Source: Bhargavaea beijingensis
GTDB lineage: Bacteria; Bacillota; Bacilli; Bacillales_A; Planococcaceae
Direction: 5' to 3'
DNA: 64,000 nt
Assembly: GCF_900101985.1 (NCBI RefSeq)
Contig: NZ_FNAR01000001.1
Location: 186,001 to 250,000, forward strand
In this document: piece after piece, positions 16,632 through 24,662 of the stretch
Numbering within the stretch: position 1 is the first letter of the stretch
How the letters are laid out: the number at the start of each line of letters is the position of its first letter
Translations under genes and position numbers: made by a program
Notes under the pieces: generated by a model
Databases searched by the model: none
What the model was told of the DNA's origin: nothing
The model's input: only the letters and a program-made list of their open reading frames with translations

Positions 16632-17649
16632 ACAGAGAAAATCCGAACACATCCAGATCACACTAAACGAAAAGGTCACAGGCGATGCGATTACAACGGG
16701 GTTTGAGTCGTATGCCTTCATCCATAATGCCCTTCCTGAGATCGACTTCGCGGAGATTTCGACAGAGACGGAGTTTCTGGGCCATGCCTGCCGGACACCA
16801 TTCCTGATCAGTTCCATGACGGGCGGGACGGCGGTTGCCGAGATGATCAACCGGAACCTGGCGGAAGCCGCCGAGGAACGCGGCTGGGCGCTTGCGCTCG
16901 GATCCACCCGCGCGCTCCTGGACAGCGACGGCCATCCGCCATCGTTTCTCATGCGCAAGTACGCGCCGAGCGTGCCGATCATCGCGAATATCGGTGCCGT
17001 CCAGTTTAACTACGGTTACGGCACAGACGAGTGCAGGCGGATCGTCGAGCTGACGGAGGCCGATATGCTTGTCCTGCACCTGAACAGCATCCAGGAAGTG
17101 ATCCAGGACGGCGGGGATACGAACTTCAAAAACCTCCTGATGAAGATCGAGACACTCTGCGCGGGGCTCGGCGTCCCGGTTGGCGTCAAGGAAGTCGGCT
17201 GGGGCATCGACGGCGACACCGCCCGGCGCCTGACGGAAGCGGGCATCGCCTTTGTAGACGTTGCGGGCGCCGGCGGCACATCGTGGAGCCAGGTGGAAAA
17301 GTTCCGGTCCAAGGACCCGGTGCGCCGTGCCGCGGCAGAGACGTTCAGCGACTGGGGCATCCCGACGGCCGACTCGATCCGGATGGTACGCGGGGAAATC
17401 GGCGGCCGCCCGCTTGTCGCAAGCGGCGGCATGCGGACGGGACTCGATGGCGCAAAAGCGCTGGCACTCGGCGCGGACTTTGTCGGTTTCGGCCGCTCGA
17501 TCCTGAAGGAAGCGACGCAAAGTGCCGAAGACGTTCTGGAGTCAATGGCCGTGCGCGAAATGGAGCTCCGCATGGCGATGTTCGGCGTCGGTGCATCGAG
17601 TCTGCGGGAACTAAAGGACACATGGCGTTTTGTAAGAAAAGAGCGTTGA
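16579..17649 (+). CDS. fni: Type 2 isopentenyl-diphosphate delta-isomerase
   Basis: FMN-dependent enzyme interconverting IPP and DMAPP. The protein is 356 residues. Motifs: SSMTGGT near residue 75, GSTRALL near 110, IANIGAVQ near 137, the metal/substrate motif HLNSIQE near 168, VKEVGWGID, GAGGTSW and the phosphate-binding SGGMRTG near 280. The GTG at 16579 follows GAGGAGG at 5 bases, so it starts 53 bases inside the upstream synthase gene; the pair should be translationally coupled. No other isoprenoid genes are nearby. Confidence 0.95.
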   Translation: MSNQQRQKAVLALAGSIEQRKSEHIQITLNEKVTGDAITTGFESYAFIHNALPEIDFAEISTETEFLGHACRTPFLISSMTGGTAVAEMINRNLAEAAEERGWALALGSTRALLDSDGHPPSFLMRKYAPSVPIIANIGAVQFNYGYGTDECRRIVELTEADMLVLHLNSIQEVIQDGGDTNFKNLLMKIETLCAGLGVPVGVKEVGWGIDGDTARRLTEAGIAFVDVAGAGGTSWSQVEKFRSKDPVRRAAAETFSDWGIPTADSIRMVRGEIGGRPLVASGGMRTGLDGAKALALGADFVGFGRSILKEATQSAEDVLESMAVREMELRMAMFGVGASSLRELKDTWRFVRKER

Positions 17650-17788
17650 CACGCCCCGGCACCGGCCGGGGCGTGCAGTGTTGCGGGTGGGGAGAGCCGG
17701 CATCGTTACTGGCCAGTATGGGGTCGTCTCAATGAGTTTAACCAACGCCTCACCGAATCCGCCGTGCATACAGACAAATTTCAACAAA

Positions 17789-17831
17789 ATGTAAACGCTT
17801 TATTGAAACACCCGCCTGCTTGTGGTATTCT
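17789..17831 (+). promoter_or_regulatory. Promoter and cre-like site of the crr operon
   Basis: TTGAAA (17803-17808) and TATTCT (17826-17831) are 17 bases apart. TGTAAACGCTTTAT just upstream and overlapping the -35 matches the cre consensus at 12 of 14 positions, fitting CcpA control. Confidence 0.6.
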
Positions 17832-17850
17832 TTACCTATAAAATCACAGC

Positions 17851-17884
17851 GGTCTCATGTGACTGATCCGATCAGGCATGGGGG
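17851..17884 (+). promoter_or_regulatory. RAT antiterminator element, GlcT type
   Basis: The stretch holds GACTGATCCGATCAGGCATG, which closely matches my memory of the ribonucleic antiterminator in the B. subtilis ptsG leader. It overlaps the left arm of the following terminator, as required for a switch between two exclusive RNA folds. A BglG-family antiterminator gene lies in the same operon and is the likely ligand protein. Confidence 0.75.
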
Positions 17885-17928
17885 CAAGAGCGGAGCCTGC
17901 GGGCTCACGCTCTGCTCCCATGCCTTTT
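17875..17928 (+). terminator. Leader terminator controlled by the RAT element
   Basis: A long hairpin with arms starting GGCATGGG and ending CCCATGCC, about 23 bases each with few mismatches, is followed by TTTTAT. It lies between the promoter and crr, so it is a regulated attenuator. Confidence 0.85.
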
Positions 17929-17970
17929 ATCGTGATCACAACGGGACGACCCGAAAGGTGGAATGTGCGA

Positions 17971-18459
17971 ATGCTGTCCAATCTGTTCAAGAAAAAAAGC
18001 AAGGAAGAAAAGGTGATGGCACCGGTCTCCGGTCAACTGATGCCGATCGACCAAGTGCCGGATCCGGTTTTTAGCAGCAAGATGATGGGAGAGGGAATTG
18101 CGGTCATGCCGGAATCGGGACGTGTCGTCGCGCCGGTTGACGGTACGGTGGTGATGGTCGCCAATACGGGCCACGCGATCGGCATCCGCTCCGGCCAAGG
18201 GACCGAGTACCTCATTCATATCGGACTGGACACGGTGGCCCTGGAAGGCGAAGGATTCAATGTTCTCGTGCGCCAGGAAGACAAAGTCACTGCCGGACAG
18301 CCGCTGATTGAGGCGGACTGGACGTATCTCGGTGAAAACGCCAAAAGCACGGTCACACCGATTGTCGTAACAAATGGGGAAGGAAAGACGGTCCAGCCGG
18401 AAGCCGAAGGCACCTGCACGGCGGGAGAAACAGTGATCATGACTGTCACAACCGACTGA
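17971..18459 (+). CDS. crr: PTS glucose-type EIIA component
   Basis: Cytoplasmic EIIA domain of 162 residues that relays phosphate from HPr to an EIIB. The core reads EGIAVMPESGRVVAPVDGTV near residues 43-62, with active-site histidines in ANTGHAIGI and EYLIHIGLDTVAL near 90. It starts at the ATG at 17971 after AAAGGTGG. The long open frame beginning at 17878 runs through the leader terminator and is not used. It provides the EIIA that the downstream EIIBC gene lacks. Confidence 0.93.
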   Translation: MLSNLFKKKSKEEKVMAPVSGQLMPIDQVPDPVFSSKMMGEGIAVMPESGRVVAPVDGTVVMVANTGHAIGIRSGQGTEYLIHIGLDTVALEGEGFNVLVRQEDKVTAGQPLIEADWTYLGENAKSTVTPIVVTNGEGKTVQPEAEGTCTAGETVIMTVTTD

Positions 18460-18488
18460 GCCGGCTTCCCGACTGGAGGAGGGGTCCG

Positions 18489-19322
18489 ATGAAGATCAGC
18501 AAAATCCTCAATAACAATGCGATTATCGTCCGCGACGGGGACCGGGAAAAGGTTGTGGTCGGAGCGGGGGTCGCCTTCGGCAAAAAGCGCAACGATCCCG
18601 TTCCGGCCGACAAGATCGAGAAGGTGTTTGTCATGACGGAAAACGAGCAGCTCAGCCAGCTGCTCGGCAGGATTCCGGAGGAGCATTTCACAGTGTCGGA
18701 AGCGATCATCTCGCGCGCCGAAAAAACACTTGGAACCAAGCTTAATGAGCACATCCACCTCGTTCTGACCGACCATCTGTCGTTCGCGATCGAGCGGACA
18801 AAAGATGGCATCCATGTCCATAATAAGCTGCTCGGGGAAATCCGGCTCCTTTACCCGAAAGAGTATAGCATCGGGCTATGGGGAATCGGTCATATCCGGG
18901 ATACGCTCGGCGTGGAGATGCCGGTCGACGAGGCGGGGTTTATCGCGCTTCATCTCCATACGATGAAACCGCACGGCAGCAACCTGAACGACACGATCCG
19001 CCAGGCGACCATCGTCCGTGACATGCTGCGATCGATCCGCGGCTGCCTGAAGGAGGAGATTGAGGAAGACGACATCTCCTACCAACGGCTTGTGACCCAT
19101 CTCCAGCACTCCGTCGCCAATCTCGGCCGGTATGACGCACATACGCTGGACAGGGAAATGGCAGAACTGATCCGCAGCCGCTACGCAAAATCGTACCAGT
19201 GTGCGAAAGTGATGGCGGCGGAAAGCAGACGGCTTCACGAAATCGAAATACCGGAGCCCGAATTGGCATATATTGCATTGCACATCGAAAGGCTCAGGAA
19301 TCCGGGAAATCAGGGGACATGA
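18489..19322 (+). CDS. BglG/LicT/GlcT-family transcriptional antiterminator
   Basis: RNA-binding regulator of 277 residues that prevents termination when its sugar is available. The N-terminal co-antiterminator domain (about 1-56) begins MKISKILNNNAIIVRD and continues VGAGVAFGKKRNDPVP. Two PTS-regulation domains follow, with histidines in NEHIHLVLTDHL near 90, ALHLHTMKP near 160 and YIALHIERL near the end. The RNA-binding domain looks LicT-like, while the RAT element upstream looks GlcT-like. Phosphorylation by HPr and by the cognate EII presumably sets activity. It is the second gene of the crr operon, 29 bases after crr. Confidence 0.9.
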   Translation: MKISKILNNNAIIVRDGDREKVVVGAGVAFGKKRNDPVPADKIEKVFVMTENEQLSQLLGRIPEEHFTVSEAIISRAEKTLGTKLNEHIHLVLTDHLSFAIERTKDGIHVHNKLLGEIRLLYPKEYSIGLWGIGHIRDTLGVEMPVDEAGFIALHLHTMKPHGSNLNDTIRQATIVRDMLRSIRGCLKEEIEEDDISYQRLVTHLQHSVANLGRYDAHTLDREMAELIRSRYAKSYQCAKVMAAESRRLHEIEIPEPELAYIALHIERLRNPGNQGT

Positions 19323-19341
19323 CGAAAGGGGGAAATTTCGA

Positions 19342-20787
19342 ATGAAAAAGTATTTGCAAAGGCTGGGTAGCTCCCTTATGCTGCCGGTCGCGGTCCTTCC
19401 GGCTGCGGCCATCCTGATGGGGATCGGCTACTGGATTGACCCGACCGGCTGGGGATCCGGAAACGTCTTCGCGGCGTTCCTGATCACGGCGGGGGACTCG
19501 ATTCTCAAAAACATTCCGATCCTGTTCGCGGTGGGGGCCGCAATCGGGCTTTCCAGGGAAAAGGATGGAGCGGCGGCATTAAGCGGCCTGGTCGCCTACC
19601 TCGTGGTCACTTCCATGCTATCGACCAATTCGGTGGGGCTTCTGACACAGACAGACCCGGAAAACGTCGATATGGCATTTGGCCAGATTCAAAACGCATT
19701 TATCGGTATTCTTTCAGGGGTCATCGCATCCATCATGTATAACCGGTTCAGCCAGGTAAAGCTGCCGGACTTCCTGGCGTTCTTCAGCGGCAAGCGGCTT
19801 GTGCCGATCATGTCGGCTGTGGCAATGCTTGTCGCATCGGCGGTTCTGTTCTTTGTCTGGCCGATCGTTTACGGCGGGCTTGTCTCATTCGGCCAGTCGA
19901 TCCTCAACCTCGGAGCGGCGGGCGCAGGGATTTACGGTTTCTTTAACCGCCTGCTGATTCCGACAGGGTTGCACCACGCGCTCAACGCTGTGTTCTGGTT
20001 TGACACGGTCGGCATCAACGACATCGGCAACTTCTGGAGCAGTACCGGCGAACAGGGGATCACGGGCCGCTACCAGGCCGGATTCTTCCCGATCATGATG
20101 TTCGGACTGCCGGCAGCGGCGCTCGCGATGTACCATACGGCAAAGACAAAACGACGCAAGCAGGCGGCCTCACTCATGCTTGCAGCCGGATTCGCCTCGT
20201 TCTTCACGGGCGTCACCGAGCCGCTTGAGTTCTCGTTCATGTTCCTCGCGCCTGCACTGTACGTCGTACACGCGGCGCTCACAGGACTGTCGCTCTTCAT
20301 CGCGGCTACATTCCAGTGGACGGCCGGTTTCGGATTCAGTGCCGGGCTGGTTGACTTTCTGCTCAGCCTGCGCATCCCGATTGCCAACATGCCGCTCATG
20401 CTCTTGGTACAGGGCCTGTTCTTCGCGCTGATCTACTACTTCCTGTTCCGTTTCCTCATCAGGAAATTCGACCTGAAAACACCTGGCCGGGAAGACGATG
20501 AAATCGTCGAGGAAGAAGCGGAAACCGCAACAGGCGACGACAAGTTCAAGTCGATGGCCGTGAAAATCTATGACGGCCTCGGCGGCAAAGACAATGTCCG
20601 CAGTATCGACAATTGCGCGACAAGGCTGCGTGTCGAAGTGGCCGACATGGCCAAAGTCGACCAGAAGAAAATCAAATCCACCGGCGTACCGGGCGTCAAT
20701 GTCGTCGGCAAACACAATATCCAAGTCATCGTCGGCACAAGTGTCCAGTTCGTTGCTGATGAAGTGAAAAAACTGCACAAAAAATAA
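19342..20787 (+). CDS. nagP: PTS EIIBC transporter, N-acetylglucosamine type
   Basis: Membrane transporter of 481 residues: EIIC at about 1-375 and EIIB at about 400-481, with the phosphocysteine in RSIDNCATRLRVEV near 425. The EIIC signature GLHHALNAVFWFD and the following INDIGNFW are characteristic of GlcNAc permeases (NagE/NagP) rather than PtsG. It has no EIIA of its own, so the upstream crr product is its likely partner. The start is the ATG at 19342 after AAAGGGGGA; the longer frame overlapping the antiterminator gene is discarded. Glucose as an alternative substrate cannot be excluded. Confidence 0.88.
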   Translation: MKKYLQRLGSSLMLPVAVLPAAAILMGIGYWIDPTGWGSGNVFAAFLITAGDSILKNIPILFAVGAAIGLSREKDGAAALSGLVAYLVVTSMLSTNSVGLLTQTDPENVDMAFGQIQNAFIGILSGVIASIMYNRFSQVKLPDFLAFFSGKRLVPIMSAVAMLVASAVLFFVWPIVYGGLVSFGQSILNLGAAGAGIYGFFNRLLIPTGLHHALNAVFWFDTVGINDIGNFWSSTGEQGITGRYQAGFFPIMMFGLPAAALAMYHTAKTKRRKQAASLMLAAGFASFFTGVTEPLEFSFMFLAPALYVVHAALTGLSLFIAATFQWTAGFGFSAGLVDFLLSLRIPIANMPLMLLVQGLFFALIYYFLFRFLIRKFDLKTPGREDDEIVEEEAETATGDDKFKSMAVKIYDGLGGKDNVRSIDNCATRLRVEVADMAKVDQKKIKSTGVPGVNVVGKHNIQVIVGTSVQFVADEVKKLHKK

Positions 20788-20818
20788 GTGTTAAACGAAC
20801 CAACGGAGGCGTTTCCAG

Positions 20819-21094
20819 ATGCAAAAAACATTCAAAATCACTGCACCAGAAGGGCTTCACGCCCGTCCCGCCACACAGCTTGTTTCAGCGGTCAATTCAC
20901 TGGATGCGGACATCCAGCTGATTCACGGCAGCAAATCGGCCAATCTGAAGTCCATCATGGGCGTCATGGCTCAGGCCGTCCCGCACGGCGCAACCGTTAC
21001 GGTCACTGCGGAAGGCGCCGAAGCCGAAAAGGCGATCGAAAAAGTGACCGAGGTGTTCGTCTCCCAGTCACTCGGGGAAGAAACGGAATCATGA
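20819..21094 (+). CDS. HPr paralogue in the GlcNAc PTS operon
   Basis: Second HPr-family protein, 91 residues, last gene of the crr operon. It retains the phosphohistidine in EGLHARPATQ (His14) and the regulatory serine in NLKSIMGVMAQ (Ser45). It could therefore serve both in transport and in CcpA signalling, unlike Crh, which lacks the histidine. It differs clearly from the ptsI-linked HPr at 9473 and may be a dedicated or differently expressed copy. Confidence 0.88.
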   Translation: MQKTFKITAPEGLHARPATQLVSAVNSLDADIQLIHGSKSANLKSIMGVMAQAVPHGATVTVTAEGAEAEKAIEKVTEVFVSQSLGEETES

Positions 21095-21097
21095 TCC

Positions 21098-21128
21098 AAG
21101 CGCTGCGGCTACTGCCGTGGCGCTTTTT
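21098..21128 (+). terminator. Terminator of the crr operon
   Basis: The arms AAGCGCTGCGGC and GCCGTGGCGCTT pair with two G-U pairs around TACT and are followed by a run of seven T residues. GC content drops sharply after this point. Confidence 0.85.
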
Positions 21129-21266
21129 TTACGTGTTCACTTCTTCTAATTACTCTTTTGTCTTTAGTTTTTGTCCTTTGGATAAAAAACATATCTTTTA
21201 GCACTGGAGTTTTTTTCTTTTTTTATTTAATATTGCTACAAGATATTTTTGAAAAGGGTGGATCTA

Positions 21267-21395
21267 ATGGAAAAAATGATGAAAATATTATTGACTATAT
21301 CTCTGATAATACTGGCTTTTAACAGCTTTTTGTTAGTGAGCTATTTAAAAAATATAGCTGAATTAATGGGTGCATTAATAAACTCGACTTACTAA
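21267..21395 (+). CDS. Small single-helix membrane protein
   Basis: A 42-residue open frame starts with ATG 7 bases after AAGGGTGG. It encodes MEKMMK followed by a hydrophobic helix (ILLTISLIILAFNSF) and a short polar tail. The composition fits a one-pass membrane peptide. It lies at the left edge of the AT-rich island. I do not recognise a family. A toxin-like or regulatory peptide and a chance frame are both possible. Confidence 0.4.
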   Translation: MEKMMKILLTISLIILAFNSFLLVSYLKNIAELMGALINSTY

Positions 21396-21587
21396 AAAAC
21401 TTTTTATAATGTAGAGTTATTTAATTTTATATAACACCCCTGCCGAGTTTGAACCACCCCCGGATTACGGACTCTTTAAGTCGTGGTTCGTTTTTTTTTT
21501 TGTTGCCATAACTCTGTATACTGGGCAGAAAGTTGAACGGACGAGATTTTGATGAGCTGCTCATTCAATAGTGAACCTATTTGCGGA

Positions 21588-21962
21588 CCTCGATCATAAA
21601 ACTCTCCTGGGCGATGGCAAGGTTATTGTCTGAGAGAGCTGTGGTAGCATCAGCAGTCACCTTCAACTCTTTATGGTCTTCTAAAGGCATTCTTTTAGAG
21701 ATTTTCCCGGGACAAATTTCTCATCTTTTCCCGGACAGTTAACACCGTCAATTATCGGGCTTTAAGCCGCGTCATTAACTATAGTGTATGTACCGATATG
21801 GTCCCACTCTCCAGCTCCAAACACTGTAATTACAGGGGGGAACTTCGGGTAGGTCTTCTACTAATACGCCATCAACAGATATAGCCGTTGTATTAGTATC
21901 ATCCTATTTACCAAAGGCAAACACCTATGCTGAGCTGCTTGATTTGACGCAAACCAAGTTAG
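21588..21962 (-). pseudogene. Decayed remnant of an unidentified protein gene
   Basis: Protein-like translation appears on the minus strand in pieces that change frame. One segment includes TAISVDGVLVEDLPEV, the next VITVFGAGEWDHIGTYTI, the next IIDGVNCPGKDEKFVPGK, and the last LEDHKELKVTADATTALS then a stop at 21588. At least two frameshifts and several stops separate them. The style suggests an exported or surface protein, but I cannot name the family. No intact start was found. Confidence 0.5.
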
Positions 21963-21995
21963 TGTTGTGTCTTCAAAAATCTTGTTTACCTTTTC

Positions 21996-22015
21996 TTAAT
22001 TCAATCGTGAATTAA
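21996..22015 (+). promoter_or_regulatory. 20-bp palindrome upstream of the sigma factor gene
   Basis: The perfect arms TTAATTCA and TGAATTAA flank ATCG, ending 13 bases before the sigma-factor start. It could be an operator or an RNA hairpin near the ribosome-binding site. Confidence 0.45.
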
Positions 22016-22028
22016 TTAGGAGGGTGTT

Positions 22029-22529
22029 ATGGAAGAAGGACTAGGTGTTTTTTTGTCAACGAAACTTGAAAAATTATACAAAACACTAAGAAAGATGGGA
22101 GCTAATAAGGAGGATGCAGAAGATATAATTCAAGAAACAGCTTACCGATTTATTTTATATATTGATGGAATTGATATCAATTATTCAGAAGCTTGGCTGC
22201 ATCGCGTGGCCATCAATCAGTTTTACGACTTAATGAAGAAAAGAAAAACGATTAGGGGTTATCTGGAGAACATCAAAATTGAAGATTTACTTGATTACCA
22301 TACACCTGAACAAGTAGTACTCGACATTGAAAGCCGTCAAAAAATAAATAAGTGGTTTGATAATATATCCCGAAAAAACAAAGAAATGATTTTACTAAAA
22401 TACGTTGCGGGGTTATCACTTAAAGAAATCGCAATGATTTATAAAACAACCGATAAATCAGTCAAAACACAGCTTGCAAGATCTAGAACAAAATTGAAAA
22501 GGTTAATTCGTTGGGAGGAGAAAGTTTGA
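22029..22529 (+). CDS. ECF-type RNA polymerase sigma factor
   Basis: Alternative sigma factor of 166 residues with only regions 2 and 4. Region 2 runs from about residue 15 to 75 (MGANKEDAEDIIQETAYRF, then AWLHRVAINQFYDLMKKR). Region 4 runs from about 100 to 160 (KNKEMILLKYVAGLSLKEI, then the recognition helix TDKSVKTQLARSRTKLKR). The ATG follows AGGAGGGTG. The gene is AT-rich compared with the chromosome and its stop overlaps the anti-sigma gene, the usual pairing for ECF systems. The target promoters are unknown; the neighbouring ABC exporter and VanZ gene are candidates. Confidence 0.9.
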   Translation: MEEGLGVFLSTKLEKLYKTLRKMGANKEDAEDIIQETAYRFILYIDGIDINYSEAWLHRVAINQFYDLMKKRKTIRGYLENIKIEDLLDYHTPEQVVLDIESRQKINKWFDNISRKNKEMILLKYVAGLSLKEIAMIYKTTDKSVKTQLARSRTKLKRLIRWEEKV

Positions 22530-23455
22530 AGGAACACCAAAATCGAATTTTTGATAAAGGTTCATACGATGACATATTAAAAAAAGCAAAAAAGCGATCA
22601 ATTCGTAGAACTGTAATTATTTCGTTCACCATTACATTTATAGCTTTTTTATTGCTAGCAACATTTTTATTTTTTGCGTACCAAAATATGAACAATTCTA
22701 TGGAAGATTACTCAGAATTAAGATTAACAGAATCAAAAATACAAGGTGCAAATATTAATCATGATAAGATTACAATCAGCTATGGTATAGAGTCAGCTAT
22801 CACTCAGGAACAGTACATAAAGAATATCGCAGGTTTACCTTTCACTTGGTACAATGAGCAAACTCTCTATAAAATTTATGATGCCCCAACTACAATTATG
22901 GATAGCTCGATTACCTCAATAAATGGGATTCACTATTACAGAAATGGACAGAGGGTAATCAATTTTAGGTATCCAACTGCAGGTGCTGCCAATGATGATC
23001 GCGATTTACTGAAGAACCTTCCTGCCAATTCAAAAGTTGAAGTAGCTCTCTCTTTTAAGAAAGCTATGAAAGTTGAGGAACTCGCTGATTATTTCCCAAA
23101 TGCCCAATGGGTTTGGGTAGCAGATCCTGAATTGGAGGATAGAATAGCGGAAGAGCTTAGATCTGTCACAGACACTGAAGAAAGAAAAAGGATGGGATAT
23201 GTGATTGGGGATTATGCATACGGCTTTAAAATGGAAAAGGACGTGAACAAATCCTCCGGCAATTTCATAACTTCATTAAAGAAGTTAGAGAAACAGCACC
23301 ATCAAACTGCAATTTCTATTTTGTCTAAGACCACTAATCCAGACGACTTGGAGATATCGGGAGTAGTCTTAACGGGAACCGCTTCTGAATTGTCTTCGTT
23401 AAATCATATGCACCTCATTCAATTTGTCAGTGTGGGAGTTATTATTCCATATTAA
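22526..23455 (+). CDS. Membrane anti-sigma factor (Sigma_reg_N/C type)
   Basis: A 309-residue protein with a cytoplasmic N-terminus (SYDDILKKAKKRSIRR), one membrane helix at about residues 33-55 and a long extracytoplasmic domain. The arrangement matches sigma-factor regulators of Bacillales, whose extracellular part senses an envelope signal. Conserved-looking parts are NGQRVINFRYPTAG and the region of VEVALSFKKAMKVEEL. The TTG at 22526, with GGAGGAG five bases before, overlaps the sigma-factor stop. It presumably holds the sigma factor inactive until triggered. Base composition is AT-rich like its partner. Confidence 0.82.
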   Translation: MKEHQNRIFDKGSYDDILKKAKKRSIRRTVIISFTITFIAFLLLATFLFFAYQNMNNSMEDYSELRLTESKIQGANINHDKITISYGIESAITQEQYIKNIAGLPFTWYNEQTLYKIYDAPTTIMDSSITSINGIHYYRNGQRVINFRYPTAGAANDDRDLLKNLPANSKVEVALSFKKAMKVEELADYFPNAQWVWVADPELEDRIAEELRSVTDTEERKRMGYVIGDYAYGFKMEKDVNKSSGNFITSLKKLEKQHHQTAISILSKTTNPDDLEISGVVLTGTASELSSLNHMHLIQFVSVGVIIPY

Positions 23456-23997
23456 ACTAGAATCCAGAAATATGGTCGCATCCAGTAGGTCACTTGCTAG
23501 GAGATATTGTAGCGTCGCGTAGAAGGCATGATAACCTGATAGTTATAAAAGAAAAAACGGGGGAGATAGTTATTTTGTCCTCCTCCGTTTTCTTGTTCTT
23601 CCATGTGGAGGCTCTTGTCTAGGTCAACCACAAAACCGCCTTTTATAAAGAAAACCAAACTTTGAAGGGGCCAAGGGGAAAAAGTAACCTTGGTCCCTTC
23701 GTGTTAAATCAAGTGTTTCTTCAATCATCTAGTGGACCAATCACGAGGTGTCCCCGGCCTGATCAGAAAATCAGTCAGTGCGTTGCCGCCTTATTGATAA
23801 GCCTTACGATCGGCAGGACCAGCTGTATGATTTCAGACTGCGGACGAGGCAAACAAATCCCGTATGGCTTCTGAATGTTCGATATAGCGAACTATATATG
23901 GGCCGGTCAATGTTAAAATGGTCTATAAATAACTCATAAGGATAAAAAAAGTAATTGTGTATGCCGGTATGCATATAGAGCCAACGTGGAGGCGAGT
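23456..23997. other. 540-base AT-rich gap with two hairpins
   Basis: Hairpin 1 (23551-23592) has arms GAAAAAACGGGGGA and TCCTCCGTTTTC and probably ends the sigma/anti-sigma transcript. Hairpin 2 (23664-23700) has arms GAAGGGGCCAAGG and CCTTGGTCCCTTC. From about 23772 to 23939 one plus-strand frame is open (KPYDRQDQLYDFRLRTRQ) without a credible start, possibly debris. TATAGCGAACTATATA near 23883 is a short inverted repeat ahead of the ABC operon. Confidence 0.5.
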
Positions 23998-24660
23998 ATG
24001 GAAAATCAGCTGACTGCAGACAGCATTTCTAAATCATTCAATGGAAAAACCGTGGTTCGTGCAACCAGCCTTAAAATACGAAAAGGTAGTATACATGTGA
24101 TTGAAGGGAAGAGCGGATCGGGGAAATCGACTTTGCTGAGTATGTTGGGTGGAATGGAAAAGCCGGACAAAGGGGAAGTTCGCTTTAAGGGATCTTCACT
24201 TTACCGACTAAATGATACCGAGCAATCAAAGGTCAGGGGAACCTCTTTCGGTTATGTCTTTCAATCATTTCATTTGATTCCTGAGTTGACGGTGAAAAAG
24301 AATATTGAGTTACCTCTGCAATTCAATCCTCGAGGCGTTAAGAAACACAGGGTTGATGAGATTGCGGATGCGCTGGGCATTTCATCTCAGTTGGAAAAAA
24401 GACCTGACTTTCTATCCGGCGGTGAACAGCAGCGGGTTGCCATCGCGAGGGCGGTCATCACGAATCCTGACATCTTATTTGCAGATGAACCAACTGGCAA
24501 CTTGGATCAAGCCACGTCTAAAACTGTTGTAGAACTCTTAACCACTCTTGTGGAGTCTATGCAGATCAGTTTGGTTGTAGTGACACATGAACAAAACCTC
24601 TTTTCTCATCCTCATTATCTCTATCAGATGGAGAATGGTCGTTTAAGAGAGGTGGATTGA
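23998..24660 (+). CDS. ABC transporter ATPase, MacB/LolD type
   Basis: Cytoplasmic ATPase of 220 residues. Walker [11 protein letters not shown] lies near residue 36, the Q-loop in [12 protein letters not shown] near 85, the signature [14 protein letters not shown] near 138, Walker [13 protein letters not shown] near 158 and the switch histidine VVVTHEQNL near 190. This subtype pairs with FtsX-fold permeases and powers export or mechanotransmission across the envelope. The ATG at 23998 follows TGGAGG at 5 bases. Its stop lies next to the start of the permease gene. Confidence 0.9.
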   Translation: MENQLTADSISKSFNGKTVVRATSLKIRKGSIHVIEGKSGSGKSTLLSMLGGMEKPDKGEVRFKGSSLYRLNDTEQSKVRGTSFGYVFQSFHLIPELTVKKNIELPLQFNPRGVKKHRVDEIADALGISSQLEKRPDFLSGGEQQRVAIARAVITNPDILFADEPTGNLDQATSKTVVELLTTLVESMQISLVVVTHEQNLFSHPHYLYQMENGRLREVD

Positions 24661-24662
24661 AC

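Noticed and set aside
23662-23874. A 70-codon frame between the anti-sigma and ABC genes
   Set aside because: It starts within a hairpin, has no ribosome-binding site and no recognisable content.
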